Shown one piece after another: positions 45,462 to 57,118 of a stretch of DNA of 64,000 bases (position 1 is the stretch's first letter; every line of letters begins with the position of its first letter). This DNA is from Daedaleopsis sinensis (lineage: Eukaryota; Basidiomycota; Agaricomycetes; Polyporales; Polyporaceae): the NCBI GenBank assembly GCA_033807695.1, contig CM066302.1:4402001-4466000 (forward strand), in the 5' to 3' direction. Under the pieces are notes generated by a model that saw only the letters and a list, made by a program, of their open reading frames with translations, was not told where the DNA came from and searched no databases. The position numbers and the translations under genes were made by a program.

Positions 45462-46789
45462 TGGAGGGCAGTGGGCGGAAGCGTGGACGCGAGCGTTCGA
45501 AATGGTGTCGTCGGGTGTGGGAACGTCCAGAGACCCGGGCGATGTGCGCATGGCCCGCTGTCGTCTGCGGGTTTCACAGATGTCAGTGTCTGGTACGGGC
45601 GCGACCAGAGACCCGGGCGATGCGACTGCGCATCGCCCGACGTTGTGCTCGAAGGAGGGTGGAGAAGGAGGGCGAAGGGGTGGACACTGTGCATTCACGG
45701 ACGACGTTCTGGGGACGCAGACGGTGTGTCTACGTCCCCGGGACGTCGTCGTCGGGTGTGGGAGCGCTCAAAGACCCGGGCGATGTGATTGCGCATCGCC
45801 CGGGGTTGTGCTCGAGGAAGGGCGGAGAAGGGCGTCACCCGGTCGATGCGCAATCGCATCGTCCGGTGTCGCGCTCAAGGAAGGATTGCGGAGGAGACGT
45901 CTGCAGGCTTTGCAGACGTCAATTTCGGGTGCGGCCGCATCCAGAGACCCGCGTCGCCCGGTGTCGTGCGCGAAGGAGGGCGGAGAGCAATCGGCGGGCG
46001 TTCGAGGACGACGTCCAGGGGACGCAGACAGTGTCCACGTCCCCGCGACGTCGTCGGGTGCGGGCGCGTCCAGTCACCCGGGAGACGCGATTGCGCATTG
46101 CCCGGTGTCGTGCGCGAACAAGTAGGACGGAGGGGTGGACGCGGGGCGCTCGAGGACGACGTCCTGGGGGCCCAGACGTTGTGTCTACGTCCCCGGGACG
46201 TCGTCGTCAGGTGGAGAGGCGTCCAAGGGACTCGGGCGATGCGATTGCGCATCACCCGGTCTCGTGTTCGAGGAAGGAGGGCGGAGGCGGTCGCGGGCGT
46301 TCGCGGACGACGTCCAGAGGGCACAGACGGTGTGTCTACGCCCCCGAGATGTCGTCTTCAGGTGCGGGAGCGTCCAGAGACCCGGGCGATGCGATTGCGC
46401 ACCGCCCGTTAGGTGGTTCGAGGAAGGAGGCCGTAGGAGGCGTCGTCGTCGGATGCGGACGCCTCCAGAGGCTCGGGCGATGCGATTGCACATCGCCCGG
46501 TGTCGTGCTCAAGGAAGGAAGGCGTAGGGGACACCTGCCGCAGACATCGGTGTTGGGTGCTGGTGCGACTAAAAACCCAGGGAGGAAGGAGGGCGGAGGG
46601 AGGGCGGAGGGAGCCGCGCATCGTCGGGTGCAGGCGCGTCCAGTGGCTGGGGCGATGCGAATGCGCATCGCCCTGTATAGTGCTTCAGGATGGAAGGCGG
46701 AGGTGATGTCGGCGAGTGTTTCAGGAGCGCCGACGTCGTGTCGACGACCCGGCGAGTGTCGGCCTGGTGGTCGGAGGACAGACACGCGA

Positions 46790-47110
46790 GCATCTCGTTC
46801 AGTGTGCTCGCGGCCGTGTCCTGGTCCTCAGGGGTCGAGAGTGAGAAAGGGAAATGGGGGCACGCCGTTGCGCGTGCTCCCAGGGCTCGGTCGTCGATGA
46901 TCGAGATTTGGAATACATGGGAGCAGACCGTTCGACACGCTCGCGGCAGTGTCCTGGTCCTCCGAGGTCCAGAGCGGGGCCTGAGTACGCCGTTGGGCGT
47001 GTTCTCGGGGCTGGGTCGTCGATGGTCGGGGCAAACATGGGAGCACGTCGTTGGACGTGCTCCGGTCGTTGGGTGTCAAGAGCGAGAAGGCGAGACGGGA
47101 ACGCTCTTGG
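46790..47110. repeat. Second palindrome-bearing array, about 2.5 units of 120-130 bp
   Basis: Units contain CTCGCGGC, GTGTCCTGGTCCTC, a hairpin with CGTT loop (GGCACGC-CGTT-GCGCGTGC, GAGTACGC-CGTT-GGGCGTGTTCTC, GGAGCACGT-CGTT-GGACGTGCTCC) and GGTCGTCGATG. Sequence differs from the first array but the design is the same. Confidence 0.75.
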
Positions 47111-49921
47111 GCGTACGGTGAACTGCTCATGTCACCGACGAGCTCGCCGAACGCGAAGTACAGGCGCGTCTGTCACTCGAGCTGACCAGAGCATACGCAC
47201 GACGACCTGCCATGAGCACTGGCTTGCATCCCGTGACATCGTAAATAGGTCTTTGGTAAGTCAAGGTGTGCGAGACAAGTGGCTGGCGGGATTGCGGACG
47301 AGGATGTTCGAGGGTGTTGTTCAGTCCTCAGGACTCGTAACTGAGCTCGTTCGAGAGCACGAACACTGCGATTTCATTGCACTGTGGACCGCCACCACCC
47401 ATTCTGCGATAACCCGTACTCGCCCAGGCTGGGTACGAGTTTTGGCGTCGTCGGGGACACCGTGTGTCCTGGAGTCAACGCAATGTGTCGTCGTGCAAGA
47501 CGTCACGAGGACGCACTATCACGATCAGCGTCAGGTGAGCTTCAACTTTTGCAATATCTCGCCCGGAATGTGTCCGCGTGCGCTCTAACTTTGTCGTTAG
47601 ATGCTACGAAACATTGGCCATCGACACACTCCGCGTCCATTCCATCCTCATAGCATATAGGTACCACGGGCACCGTCCAAAATGTTCGAGCCGTCCGACG
47701 TCCATTCACGCGCCACGCGCTGCGGAGACCTGTCGCGGGCTCCGCGACGAATGCGCCCCCGCCAGCGACGATCTGACCGTGTCAAGGGAACTGCGGTCCG
47801 GTCCGGCAGACCTGAGTACGTCTGGAAGGATGAGCACCGTCCCGCACGGACAAGCCGCACTCAGGCTGTCGGCCAGCCGACGGCGCCCGTGTATGCAGAG
47901 GGGACGTGCACTCTCTGATCTATCCCTGGGCGAAAGGTATGCCAGTGAGATCACGCACCTTCGGTTCGACTTGCGAACAATTGCCCAAGAGGGGGTGCGT
48001 CTGGGCCAGCTTCAGTCAATCACCCTATACTGCATGTGAGTAGATACGCGCGCGGAATTTCGAATCGAACGGGGCTACTCACCGCAGATATCGATCACCC
48101 TCATGATTTCGCTCACTCGCCTAGCAGCAGAGCTCGTGCGACTGTAAGACCCGGATGTGCGAGCGAGTGTTATTGAGTCAGAGACAGACGTGTGCAGCGC
48201 AAACGACTGGCCGGGCTTACCGACAGACCAGCACCATGTCCTTGGCCCTGCTGTCCGGGATACGAACGGCTCCGCATTGCACGCTGGATGTTCCGGAAGA
48301 CAGCACGTCAGCGTCCTAGGACAGTGGATGTGCGGAGCGCACGTACATACCGACCTCGGGGAGAGTCACGTTCGCCGGGCGGGGGCCTGGCACCTGGGCG
48401 TTGCCCTGCCCGGGGTTTGCACAAAGAGCACAGAGGGTGAGCTCCTGTATTGGTGGCGTGTGCTGGGGTGTACTCACTTTGTATGGCACAGCTACTGGCG
48501 GTCCCGACGACGCGGCACGTCCGTCTCTCCGCGCAGGCCGTATCCAGCCTGGCACATGTCGCGAACTCCTCCCCGCTCGCGCCGATCAGACGAGGGTAGA
48601 GACGTCCGCTGTCCGGGTCCGGCTAGGCTAGCCGCATAGGCGGCCGGGGAAAGCCAGAGTCGATCCTTCGAGAACTCGTATGAATCGCGCCGCGTTGACG
48701 GGCTGTGATCTCTCGCGCCGCCGACGTTGCGGATGCGGAGGTCCTCGCCCGCCACCCGGGACATCTTCGGGGTGCTGCCAGCGCGTCGACGAGAGCTGCT
48801 GCGCGCGCTCGCCCGAGGTCGCGTCGTCACAGCGCGGGGCCTAAAACGCGCACTCGGAGGACGGGACGTGGATGTGGAGAGCACCTCCTGCTCAGAGCCG
48901 TGCGAGCGTACCACGCTCGTGTCCGCTCACCAGCGCGAATATATCCTGCGCGATTTCATCAGGTGAGTGTGCCCTCCACTCATAGCGAGCGGCGCGGCAG
49001 CAACTGTGCACCCTGGCAACTTGTGCACTCCGGCAACTTGCTGACTGTGAGAGTCGTATAAAATGTGTCCAGCATGCGGAAATACGGTCTCAATCGACAC
49101 TCACTGACTCGGGCCACCCTCATCCATCCGACAACCTGCTCCACTCGGTGTTCATGCCGACGTCGAAGAATCCAGTCCTTGGCGAGTCCTTGGCGAGGGC
49201 GTCGACAACCGCCGCTTGCTTCTGAGCATACGCGTCGAGGCCCTGGGAGAGAGCCGTAGGGGTGCAAGGCGGGTTGTGATCACGGTGACCACAATGGCTA
49301 CACACCGGCGATTCGTCAGCCTTCCGACGCGCTAGCAAGGGAGAGGCAGCACTCACGGTAGGTGGTCATGGTCGAATACAGCAGCTTGCAGGGGAACGGG
49401 GAATGGTAGGCACAGGGAGAGTGGCATACGCAGCCAGAGCTCCATGAAGATGTCGCGACTCGAGACAGAGCTTCGCCGCGCGTCGTTGGGGAGCGACCAT
49501 TCACAGGTCATGTATGCAGTACATGAGATCGCCAAGAATCGGAGAGCAGTAGCAGTTCAGGGCAGGGAGCAGGGAGGAGGTCGATTATCGAGCAAAAAAT
49601 GTGGGTGGACACTGGAAGGCCCCTGGTAGCAAAGCCAAGGCGCTAAACGCTTAGCCTGCCTGCTGCCAGCGTGTTAGGAGGCGCCCCGAGCCACGTGGTG
49701 GAGCGGCCTGTCGCGTTAACTTATATGTGCTCTTAGTGTTGGGATACTCCCGCCACCGTCGGGGTTAGCTGGATAGCGACCGAGCGTATTGGTTCACTGT
49801 CAGTAAGTACTCCCGGCTGATCATGCGCGCACACTCCTGAACGTCTTATCGTGGCCCGCAACCCGTTAACACATTGGTTCGGATTGAAAGCAGGAACTCC
49901 GACTCGCCGCGTATATACTAC
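47111..49921. other. Weak coding fragments, no closed gene
   Basis: Plus strand: a frame ending LGQLQSITLYC at a GTGAGT donor (about 48,036) and a basic helical frame ending ILRDFIR at another GTGAGT donor (about 48,962) look like exons. Minus strand: 49,120-49,340 reads a Cys/His patch (VCSHCGHRDHNPPC) and a helical stretch but has no ATG or good acceptor. None gives a complete gene or known domain. Confidence 0.25.
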
Positions 49922-51550
49922 CTATAGGATCGGGCCGACACTCTTGGCTCCGTAGGTTTTCATTCCCTGCGGGAATAGGAATGACACCACCAGAACGTAG
50001 TGAGTAAAGTCCATCAGCCTATAAGACTACTCACAATCAGAACTAAACCGATACCCATCAAGATGAACGCGGAATAAGCCAACCCCGATCGCTTCCAGAA
50101 AGCCAGGGCAGTGGCTGGGTTGGATCGGAAAGGATGCCGGCCTGCTCGACACAGCTTGCGTCAAGAAGTATAGACATCCGACGATGGTGAGCCGACATAC
50201 TATAGTCCTTCTTGGTCCAGAGGAAAATGGGGTGCGGGGAGTGGTCAAATACCCCCGTTGCGATATATGAGACATCCCTAGTACGATCGTGGTATACCTA
50301 TAATTGCAAGGAGGTTGGCTCAGTCAATCCACATGACCATAGCGCATATTGACTCACGTCGAAAGCCAGAAACGATTTGAAAGCTGTCGGCTAGTCGTCA
50401 ACTAAACTCTAGAGATGCTGAAGGGACATCGCTCTCACCGTCGCCATGCATCAGGGTTTGTAGCCTTCGACCTGTTGAGACTTCCCACAGGTTCATTTCC
50501 CCTACGGTAGTGCCTCCTAGTATAACGGTTCCGGACTCGGTGAATTTGACAGGAGTGGCTCGCTTTTCGCCAACGTCGTGACCAAAGGCCCGAATGAGGT
50601 TGCCGCTACTCAAGGAGTAGAGATCGAAGCCGGTAAGCACGTTTGAAACTACGAGTAGGTCTCCACCGTTATCCAAGCTCGCGCGGGCACTATTTGCCCT
50701 ATTCGCGTGAGCCTGTGGGCTCTCCGCGCCGACGCTCACTGGATAACGCTTACATTTGTCCCTCAGTAGATATCTCATGCATACATCTCCAAGTTCTTGC
50801 ATCGTAGACCCTACACGTCGACGTTAGTAATTGCCCTCAAGTACACGTATTCGTAGAACAACTTGTGCTCACACAATTCCGTGGTTTAGATATGTTACGA
50901 CAAGACGAGTGCGTTTGCCGCACCCGGCCCAATGAAGGCTCGTCACTATCATCTCTGATTGTTCTTCAGGGCTGCCTGCTTGCAATGGCTCGGCCACGTT
51001 TGCGAGAATCGTCCATGAACCTGGCCATGAACAATGTATGAGTGAGTCGTTTACATGGACAAATAGTCCACTTCAGGACAATTTTCACTTACCAGTTGCT
51101 TGCCATTCCCACACACGAAGCTCGCCATGCCCTCCGGACGCGACACGCACTCCTACATTAGTAGCTGCGATGCACTCTACTGGACAATCATGAACCCGTA
51201 GACCTTGAATAGTCATCGCACTCTGCATGACGTGTGGAAACTTTCAGTCCCTGGGTCCATGTAATTGTGTCCACACTTACGTTCGAGAAAGACAATGACA
51301 TTACATAACCATCGTTCATGCCGCACAACAGCATGTCTTCGCTTCTAGATATCCATGCAAGACATAGCGCGTAGCTGCTCCCGGTGTATTCATAAAGAAG
51401 CTTGCGACTGGATGTCTGCCAAATGCATATCTTGCCCTCTACACCGGAGGTAGCGAAGTACTGTGCGTGGGGACTGAACGAAACAGCCGTAATCGCTCCG
51501 CTGGAGTGTCCGCCCTGTAAATTGTACCGTTCAGTGTAGTCCCGGTGCAT
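49922..51550 (-). CDS. WD40 propeller protein with C-terminal membrane anchor (copy A)
   Basis: Nine exons (51281-51550, 51093-51222, 50873-51020, 50754-50810, 50439-50698, 50358-50383, 50201-50297, 50035-50141, 49922-49966) close in phase to 379 aa. WD40-type blades are visible: ITAVSFSPHAQYFATSG with GKICIWQ, RVASGGHGELRVWEW, GIVVYDARTWR, LLVVSNVLTGFDLYSL, and VILGGTTVGEMNLWEV. After the last blade come a short linker and a hydrophobic helix (AYSAFILMGIGLVLI), then 14 residues, so the propeller is N-terminal and cytosolic with a tail anchor. No catalytic domain is seen. It is paralogous to the gene at 55.1 kb in blade order, in a tiny internal exon (26 nt here, 17 nt there) and in the anchor. 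Partner proteins unknown. Confidence 0.8.
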
Positions 51551-52119
51551 GTCTCTCCAAGAAAAGTTAGCGGGAGTTTGAAGAGGAGGATGCTACCCAG
51601 TAGTTAGTCTGATAGATCGGGACGACATATTTTCAATATCACTAACCCGGCTCAACGTAAGGAGCCTCATGGCCCTGTACGATGCTAACGCGAGGCGAAC
51701 TCGCTAGATAAGCCACGTTCCATTATCGGATACGTATGCGGGAGCAGGACCTAGCATGTGCGGCATAGACGAGATCTAGAATTCAAGAAGGAGCTGCACA
51801 GTACAGCCAGCCACCCTAATCCTCGGGATCCACAGAGCGCTATGGTTCGGTCATAGTACATAATGGCATGATGAGCGGAAAGAAGGTTTACTACATAGGT
51901 GAGCATAGATGTTATATAGGCGAAGCGGCATATGATGGGCATGTACGATACTATCGCGGCATCACACGATCTGGATGTAGACGGGTAGAAGCTCTTGTTG
52001 ACGGAAGCCGACTGGCGCGAGACGTGAGGTCTTGGATCGAGTGGGAATGAAGCTGACGGTCGCGTCAGGATGCGAACGTAGAGATGACCGACTACTTACC
52101 TCCATGTTCGGTCCAATTC
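51551..52119. other. Intergenic, no supported gene
   Basis: 5' flank of copy A. No coding or repeat signal beyond short open frames. Confidence 0.3.
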
Positions 52120-53655
52120 TCACAGCGAGGTGGGGATTACGAGTCGAACACCATTGTTGATAGCATTGGTCACGAGCGGGGCGGTCTCGAGCAAGTACCT
52201 GGACCTGAGTTGGCACCGGACCTGCGCGGAGAGAGACAGAGAGAGAAGAACGCTAGACGTACATGATAACCGCTCGCTCTGCCATTTCACAATGGATTGG
52301 CTCATTCATATTGACGACAGAATACATGATGCCGCCGAGCATCACCAGCAACGAACCCCTCCAGGGGGCTTGTGGAACGAGCGCGGCCAGCGCGGGGTTG
52401 ACTGGCAGGGCTTCGTCGTATTGGGCAGCGATGAGGAAGCGGTACGTCTTTCCACTGGACATGTCCTTGCAGCGGATCCAAGTCTCTTGTATCTCCCTTC
52501 CCACTCCGAGAACGTTCTCAAAGGACGGGAATCGCGGAACTGCTTGAGAGTCTCGAACAGGATCGATCAAGGTAGGAACACCCTTCCATGCACTTGCTTC
52601 AGCTTCCTGTTCGTAAAGGATGCTCTTGATGTTTCTTAACTCCGCCTGTGACAAAGAGAAGCTCGTGAACAAAGAGAAGCTCGTGAACAACATCAATGGG
52701 AAAGGAGAATGCACATACATTGCGGCAAGTGACAATTACACGGACACTGGGCATCTTGAGTTATTGGGAGGAGGACGCGGTCAAATGTGCGGGAAGAAGA
52801 AGGTGGTAGTTGAAGAACAAAGGCAGTCGACAATGCATGGTCCCTGCTGCGTCCGTGGTCGTGCCCATGTGTCCGCACGTGGTGACAGCCTCATGTGCAG
52901 ACCTGCAACGGATCGTGACTCTAGACATCATGTGCGATGTTCGACAAGACAGACTGTTACTGCGCTCGAGAGAGATCACGCAATTATTTCTACGATGTGG
53001 TTAGTTTCATTGTGGTACGCGACCTTCTATCGCGAAGAAGATCTACGCAGTACGATTGAGTTCGCTTCGCACATAGGTTAGTTCAGCTTACCTCATTGCT
53101 TGCGAACAGCTCGCGGATGACCGGTGTATCGAAGGCAAGCCTCGCTGTTATGAGCACGGGAACTGCGTATAGTAACCAACTGAACTTCGGACCATTGCCG
53201 CGTCCCTGGGAAGTGGAGACGGGCGTATGAACAACCAATCATTAATCAGGTGCGCCGGCTATGTCAGCGTGTGCGGTGGACTTCCTAGAAACTAGAGTAA
53301 GGACCGACGGTAAGCACAGGGCCGTGCGTGAATAGTTTTACCCCGCGGTGTCTGCGAAAGTACCCACTTCGAGGATGTCGGCTGTGGATTGAGTAATCCG
53401 CAGCTTCTTTGCGAGTATGAGCTTGACGAGGATGACGACAGCTGCCTCAGGGACTATCCTGCGCTCAATCGTCTGAAACGGCAGCGTGAGCGTTTCGGCT
53501 ATCGGGCACCCTGAGCGAAACGAAGACGTACATGCGGAAGCCTCAAGATACGAGTGACCCCGGCCCCAGACAGCAAGACAGGCAGCAAGACTTATTCCAA
53601 CGTTCTCGTTTCCGCCGAGGACCAAAGCGTCAATCCGAGGCATATGAGTATCCAC
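52120..53655 (-). CDS. Predicted membrane protein, poorly resolved
   Basis: Function unknown. The best exon (about 52,262-52,645) starts after a TTTGTCACAG acceptor with AELRNIKSILYEQEAEA, continues with a well-ordered sequence (REIQETWIRCKDMSSGKTY) and a hydrophobic segment (GSLLVMLGGIMYSVVNM). A 3' exon with VRCQLRSRYLLETAP may follow, ending at 52,120. Upstream, 53,090-53,230 encodes a hydrophobic segment (WLLYAVPVLITARLAF) ending in a GTAAGC donor, and 53,338-53,655 another frame. Links between these pieces are not closed: a 400-bp gap between exons is too long for the introns seen here, so exons may be missing or the gene may be broken. It lies between the two WD40-anchor genes. Confidence 0.4.
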
Positions 53656-55108
53656 GCTCTACTCCATGTCAACTGTGAAGCTCACCTCTGTACCCATATG
53701 CCTTCTTGCTGCATGACCGCACTCGAATCTGCATCTAGTCGTGTATATTCGTTCCTTCATTTACGCTGCAGGTGCTTGAGGATGAATAGTTCGAGCACAA
53801 GGACGCATCTCTGTCCCCTCTGTCCCCGTGGATGGCGTCGTAACCGTGTCAACCGTATCGGTTAATCACAAGGCTCACCTGTTTCGATGGTACGCTCCAG
53901 ATCTGGACTCTGGAGTAGTAATCTCCACGGATGTCCTAATCGGCGTAGTCGTGGCGTCGCGTGAAGGCAACCACTGTCACGATGTCGCACATATAGCTGG
54001 AGAGACAGCTTTCACGGCGAAGGAAGGCAGGCGGTAAGTACGGGCTAAGCCTAGTGGCGAGCGAAGACGAGCGTCGAGTAGATGAGGTCAGTCACTATTC
54101 AAAACATTAGCCTATATCATGTGCATGTGCTGTACATGTGCAACGCACTCACCTATTGGTCTAGCAGTGCCTGCGCGCCGCTCTAGATGAAACCTGGAGG
54201 AGTAGAGCAAGATAGGAGGCCTAGAGTTGCCGTTCAGTTCAGACAAGTTCAGGGAGGGAAGAGGTTGGTGCCAAGAAACGAAGCGTCAACCTTGCAAGCT
54301 TGAACCCCAGTTGAACCCACGCAACGTGGCGAACGGAACGCTCGTTGATGACGTTTAGTGATGACACTCTTGATCAGCTGCGCAGCCGACGTCTTATCAT
54401 GTTTCATGTACCCCGGGCCGCCTCACGGGCGCCGCACACGGGTCTTGAGGCCACTCAGGTTTCCACGACTCGAGCTCTCCTAGTAGGGTATCGAGCAAGC
54501 AAAATGCGGGCTCGAAAGAGAACCTTTGAGAAGGATCGCCAGTCACTCGGACCCTACCAGTTCGCGGGCCATGCTGACGTGTACGGCAACATGCTAGGCG
54601 GTGCTGTCCTCACTGCATGCGGTTTTACGATCCACAAATCGGAACCTGAACGCCTGACACTACTGCGATACTTACAGGTTGACGGGGCCTGGGATACCGC
54701 GCGCACCATGCAAGATGGACCTTCGTGTCGTGGGACGTGAGACTTCGCCGATGTACATGAATTCTCAGAGGATGTTAGCGTAGTAACTCAAGTTATATCT
54801 CTCTACCCATGTAAGCGAGGTACCTAAAGCGATGTGAGTAGCCAGACAGACCATACACAGTACGTCTCTGACCTCATAGCAGCTTCGAAGACAGCTCGCG
54901 CCAGTGATACAGTCGCCTCAGCAATCCGATACCGTCCAAAATTCCACAGTTGCTGAAGCTGGAAGGGTTGCGTGAACACCACGAGTAGTCTGATAAAAAT
55001 GAGGCCCGCTTACTGTACCAGCTTCGCGTCTTATGGACAACATAGAATCTTGTTGACCTGGAAGTGCGCCGATGTTCAACTGAGATCGCAAATGAGTGCC
55101 GACTTCCA
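53656..55108. other. Intergenic, unassigned frames
   Basis: A plus-strand frame (54,345-54,740, 131 codons) and short minus-strand frames near 53,830-54,030 are open but show no domain or splice support. Confidence 0.25.
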
Positions 55109-56786
55109 CTATTGGATCAGGATATCTAAAGTAACCTTCGACATCCAGACCAAAAGAGCATAGATAGATGCGGATGAGATAACGGTGCTGATGAGCACTG
55201 TCACAGGTGTACGCTCAGCACACGGCTAGCCAAAACGGCGGAGGAAAGCGTACTCAGCGCAAGGAAATATCGGAATTGTGTAGAGCCAGGAAGTATCGTT
55301 GAGAGGGCGACGGGATGTCTTGAGATGAACCAGTTGCTACGCTTTGTCACCGAGTTCTCAGGATTGACATCGAGGATTTTAGCTATGGCGGGTTGCGGTA
55401 CTGGCGATGATGCTCGATGAGCTTCGGGTTCCGTATGGAGACTTGTGGACGAAAGGTGGGCGCTGCCGGGGTTTACAAGATGAGTAGCACGCCAAATGAC
55501 GATGGTGGTATGTGTCCCCTGCTCGGAGGAGCCGGTCGCAAGCAGGCGGGTGTCAGTGGCGCCGTCCGAGTACTCCGTGGCTGACTGATGAGAAGATTCA
55601 GTAAACGATCTGGTACGTTGTACTGTTTACATGACTCACCACCGCCTGTATGATCCCTGTTACGACGTCAGTCACAGATGGGCGCGATGCTGAAGAAACC
55701 ATCTCACCGTCATGATGCAGCTCCTGAACAATACGTCCAGTGTGAACATCACCGATAGCAACCTTCCCGCAAGAACTTCCCATAAGCAGAGCTGTACTAT
55801 CATGAATAAAGACCACGGGCAGCGGTACGTTCTCGACGATGTCTTGACGGAAAGTGCGCGAATACGAGGTATCGTCTGCGTGGTACAGGTCGAAACCGTC
55901 GTATAGGTTAGATGTGGCAAGAAAAGCCCCATTACGTGATAAAGCAGATCGTCCACTACATCGGCGCGATGTTTAGAATACCTTGAACACAGAACAAGCG
56001 GCAGGTACTTACATTCGCTGCCTGCGCGGGTCGACGTGCCATTGTTGGTGGAATTCACGCAACCCAATGTCCCAGCGACTGGCAACGAACTAGCTGAGCA
56101 CGTGTAAACACAAGTAGCCGTGTAAGATAACTCACTATATCCCTTCATTGAGGTAGGAAATCAGAAGAGCCTTCCCATTCTGTACGACATGGACGGAACG
56201 CGGATGCGCAGTACGCAATCCTGGTGGATGCTGAATGGTTTGTTTCGCCATCACCGCTGTCGGGATGGGTCAGACGAATTGCAGCACTGTCGACTTCTCA
56301 CACGAAGTACGTGCATACCTGGTTTGACTTCAGTCCAGAGTTCAACCTTATCATTAGCACAGACTACGAGCTGGCTGGTGGTATCGACGAAGGCTAAGTC
56401 TTCGATAAGACCTTCACCCATCGATCGTGGTAGGTATGTAGCAGACAACTCATCCTTTCCCGTGAAAATATGTCAGTCTCTATACACAGTGTCGATGAAC
56501 ATAATGTACATACCGCAGTCACAAGCGTCTTCAACACCATCCCGTCCCCGAAGCCTACATGCAAGCTCTGCTCCTCTCCTTGGACCGTCCATAGCAAGGC
56601 GGTCACGCGAGAAGGACCACTCATCTTGTGTGCTATTGACCAGTCATCGCGAACATCAAAGACGTATATTCTTCCGTCGTCGTCGCCGCTTGCCAAGAAA
56701 TCGCCTTTAGGTGAGAATTGAAGAGCATTGATAGAATTCTGAGGTCCTAGAAGAGAGCGTTCGCGCGAATAGAGAGAGATGGCCAT
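55109..56786 (-). CDS. WD40 propeller protein with C-terminal membrane anchor (copy B)
   Basis: Eight exons (56514-56786, 56319-56454, 56136-56256, 56013-56078, 55708-55955, 55640-55656, 55254-55584, 55109-55197) close in phase to 426 aa. Blades include INALQFSPKGDFLASGDDDG with GRIYVFDVRD, LAFVDTTSQLVVCANDKVELW, LLISYLNEGIYRWD, AFLATSNLYDGFDLYH, and ALLMGSSCGKVAIGDVHTGR; ATGS..TTIVIWRA is the last. A Ser/Pro linker of about 50 residues precedes the hydrophobic anchor (ALMLISTVISSASIYALLVW) and a ten-residue end. Compared with copy A the linker is longer and sequence identity is low, so the duplication is old or evolution is fast. No defect was found. Role unknown; membrane-tethered scaffolding is the plain guess. 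Confidence 0.8.
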
Positions 56787-57118
56787 ACTTGCCCCGACGT
56801 TGGGCAAACGGAAAAGAAGGATGTAGAGCGACCGCGACCCTGCCCCAACCTGCAGATCAGCCATGTTGTTGCAACGCGGTTGTCTCGCCTAACATTCTCA
56901 GCGCCTGTCGCACGACTCGCAGGCGCTTGATCCTCTCAACAGAGAATACGAATACCATATATAGAATCGGATTTCATGGGCGTGCACGTCAAGATATGGT
57001 CTTTGAGCCCTGCAGCAGTGTTAGCATATATGTATAGAAGCAAGCGACTGAGCTGAGTGTCTACATGTCACACGAAAACCCTCGAAGACTAATACTACTC
57101 ACGCCGACAAATCACTGA

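Larger units (their letters stand above)
45310..46690. repeat. GC-rich tandem array with a palindrome in each unit
   Basis: Diverged units of about 75-160 bp with the order TCCAGAGACCC, a palindrome GGGCGATGCG-ATTG-CGCATCGCCC, GGTGTCGTGCTCGAGG, GAAGGAGGGCGGAGG, and often CGACGTC blocks. Palindromes are clear at 45,615-45,638, 45,778-45,801, 46,234-46,257, 46,384-46,407, 46,475-46,498 and 46,650-46,673, with weaker ones near 45,330, 45,540, 45,843 and 46,080. Long open frames on both strands follow from the composition and repeat, not from a gene. Confidence 0.85.

Noticed and set aside
45461..46900. 479-codon plus-strand open frame
   Set aside because: It lies wholly in the GC-rich palindromic array; all frames are open there, the protein is Arg/Gly repeats with no domain, start context or introns.
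49120..49369. Small zinc-finger-like gene (CSHCGHRDHNPPC)
   Set aside because: No usable ATG; joining to the nearby ATG needs a 25-nt intron, shorter than any other here. Kept only as a weak coding trace.
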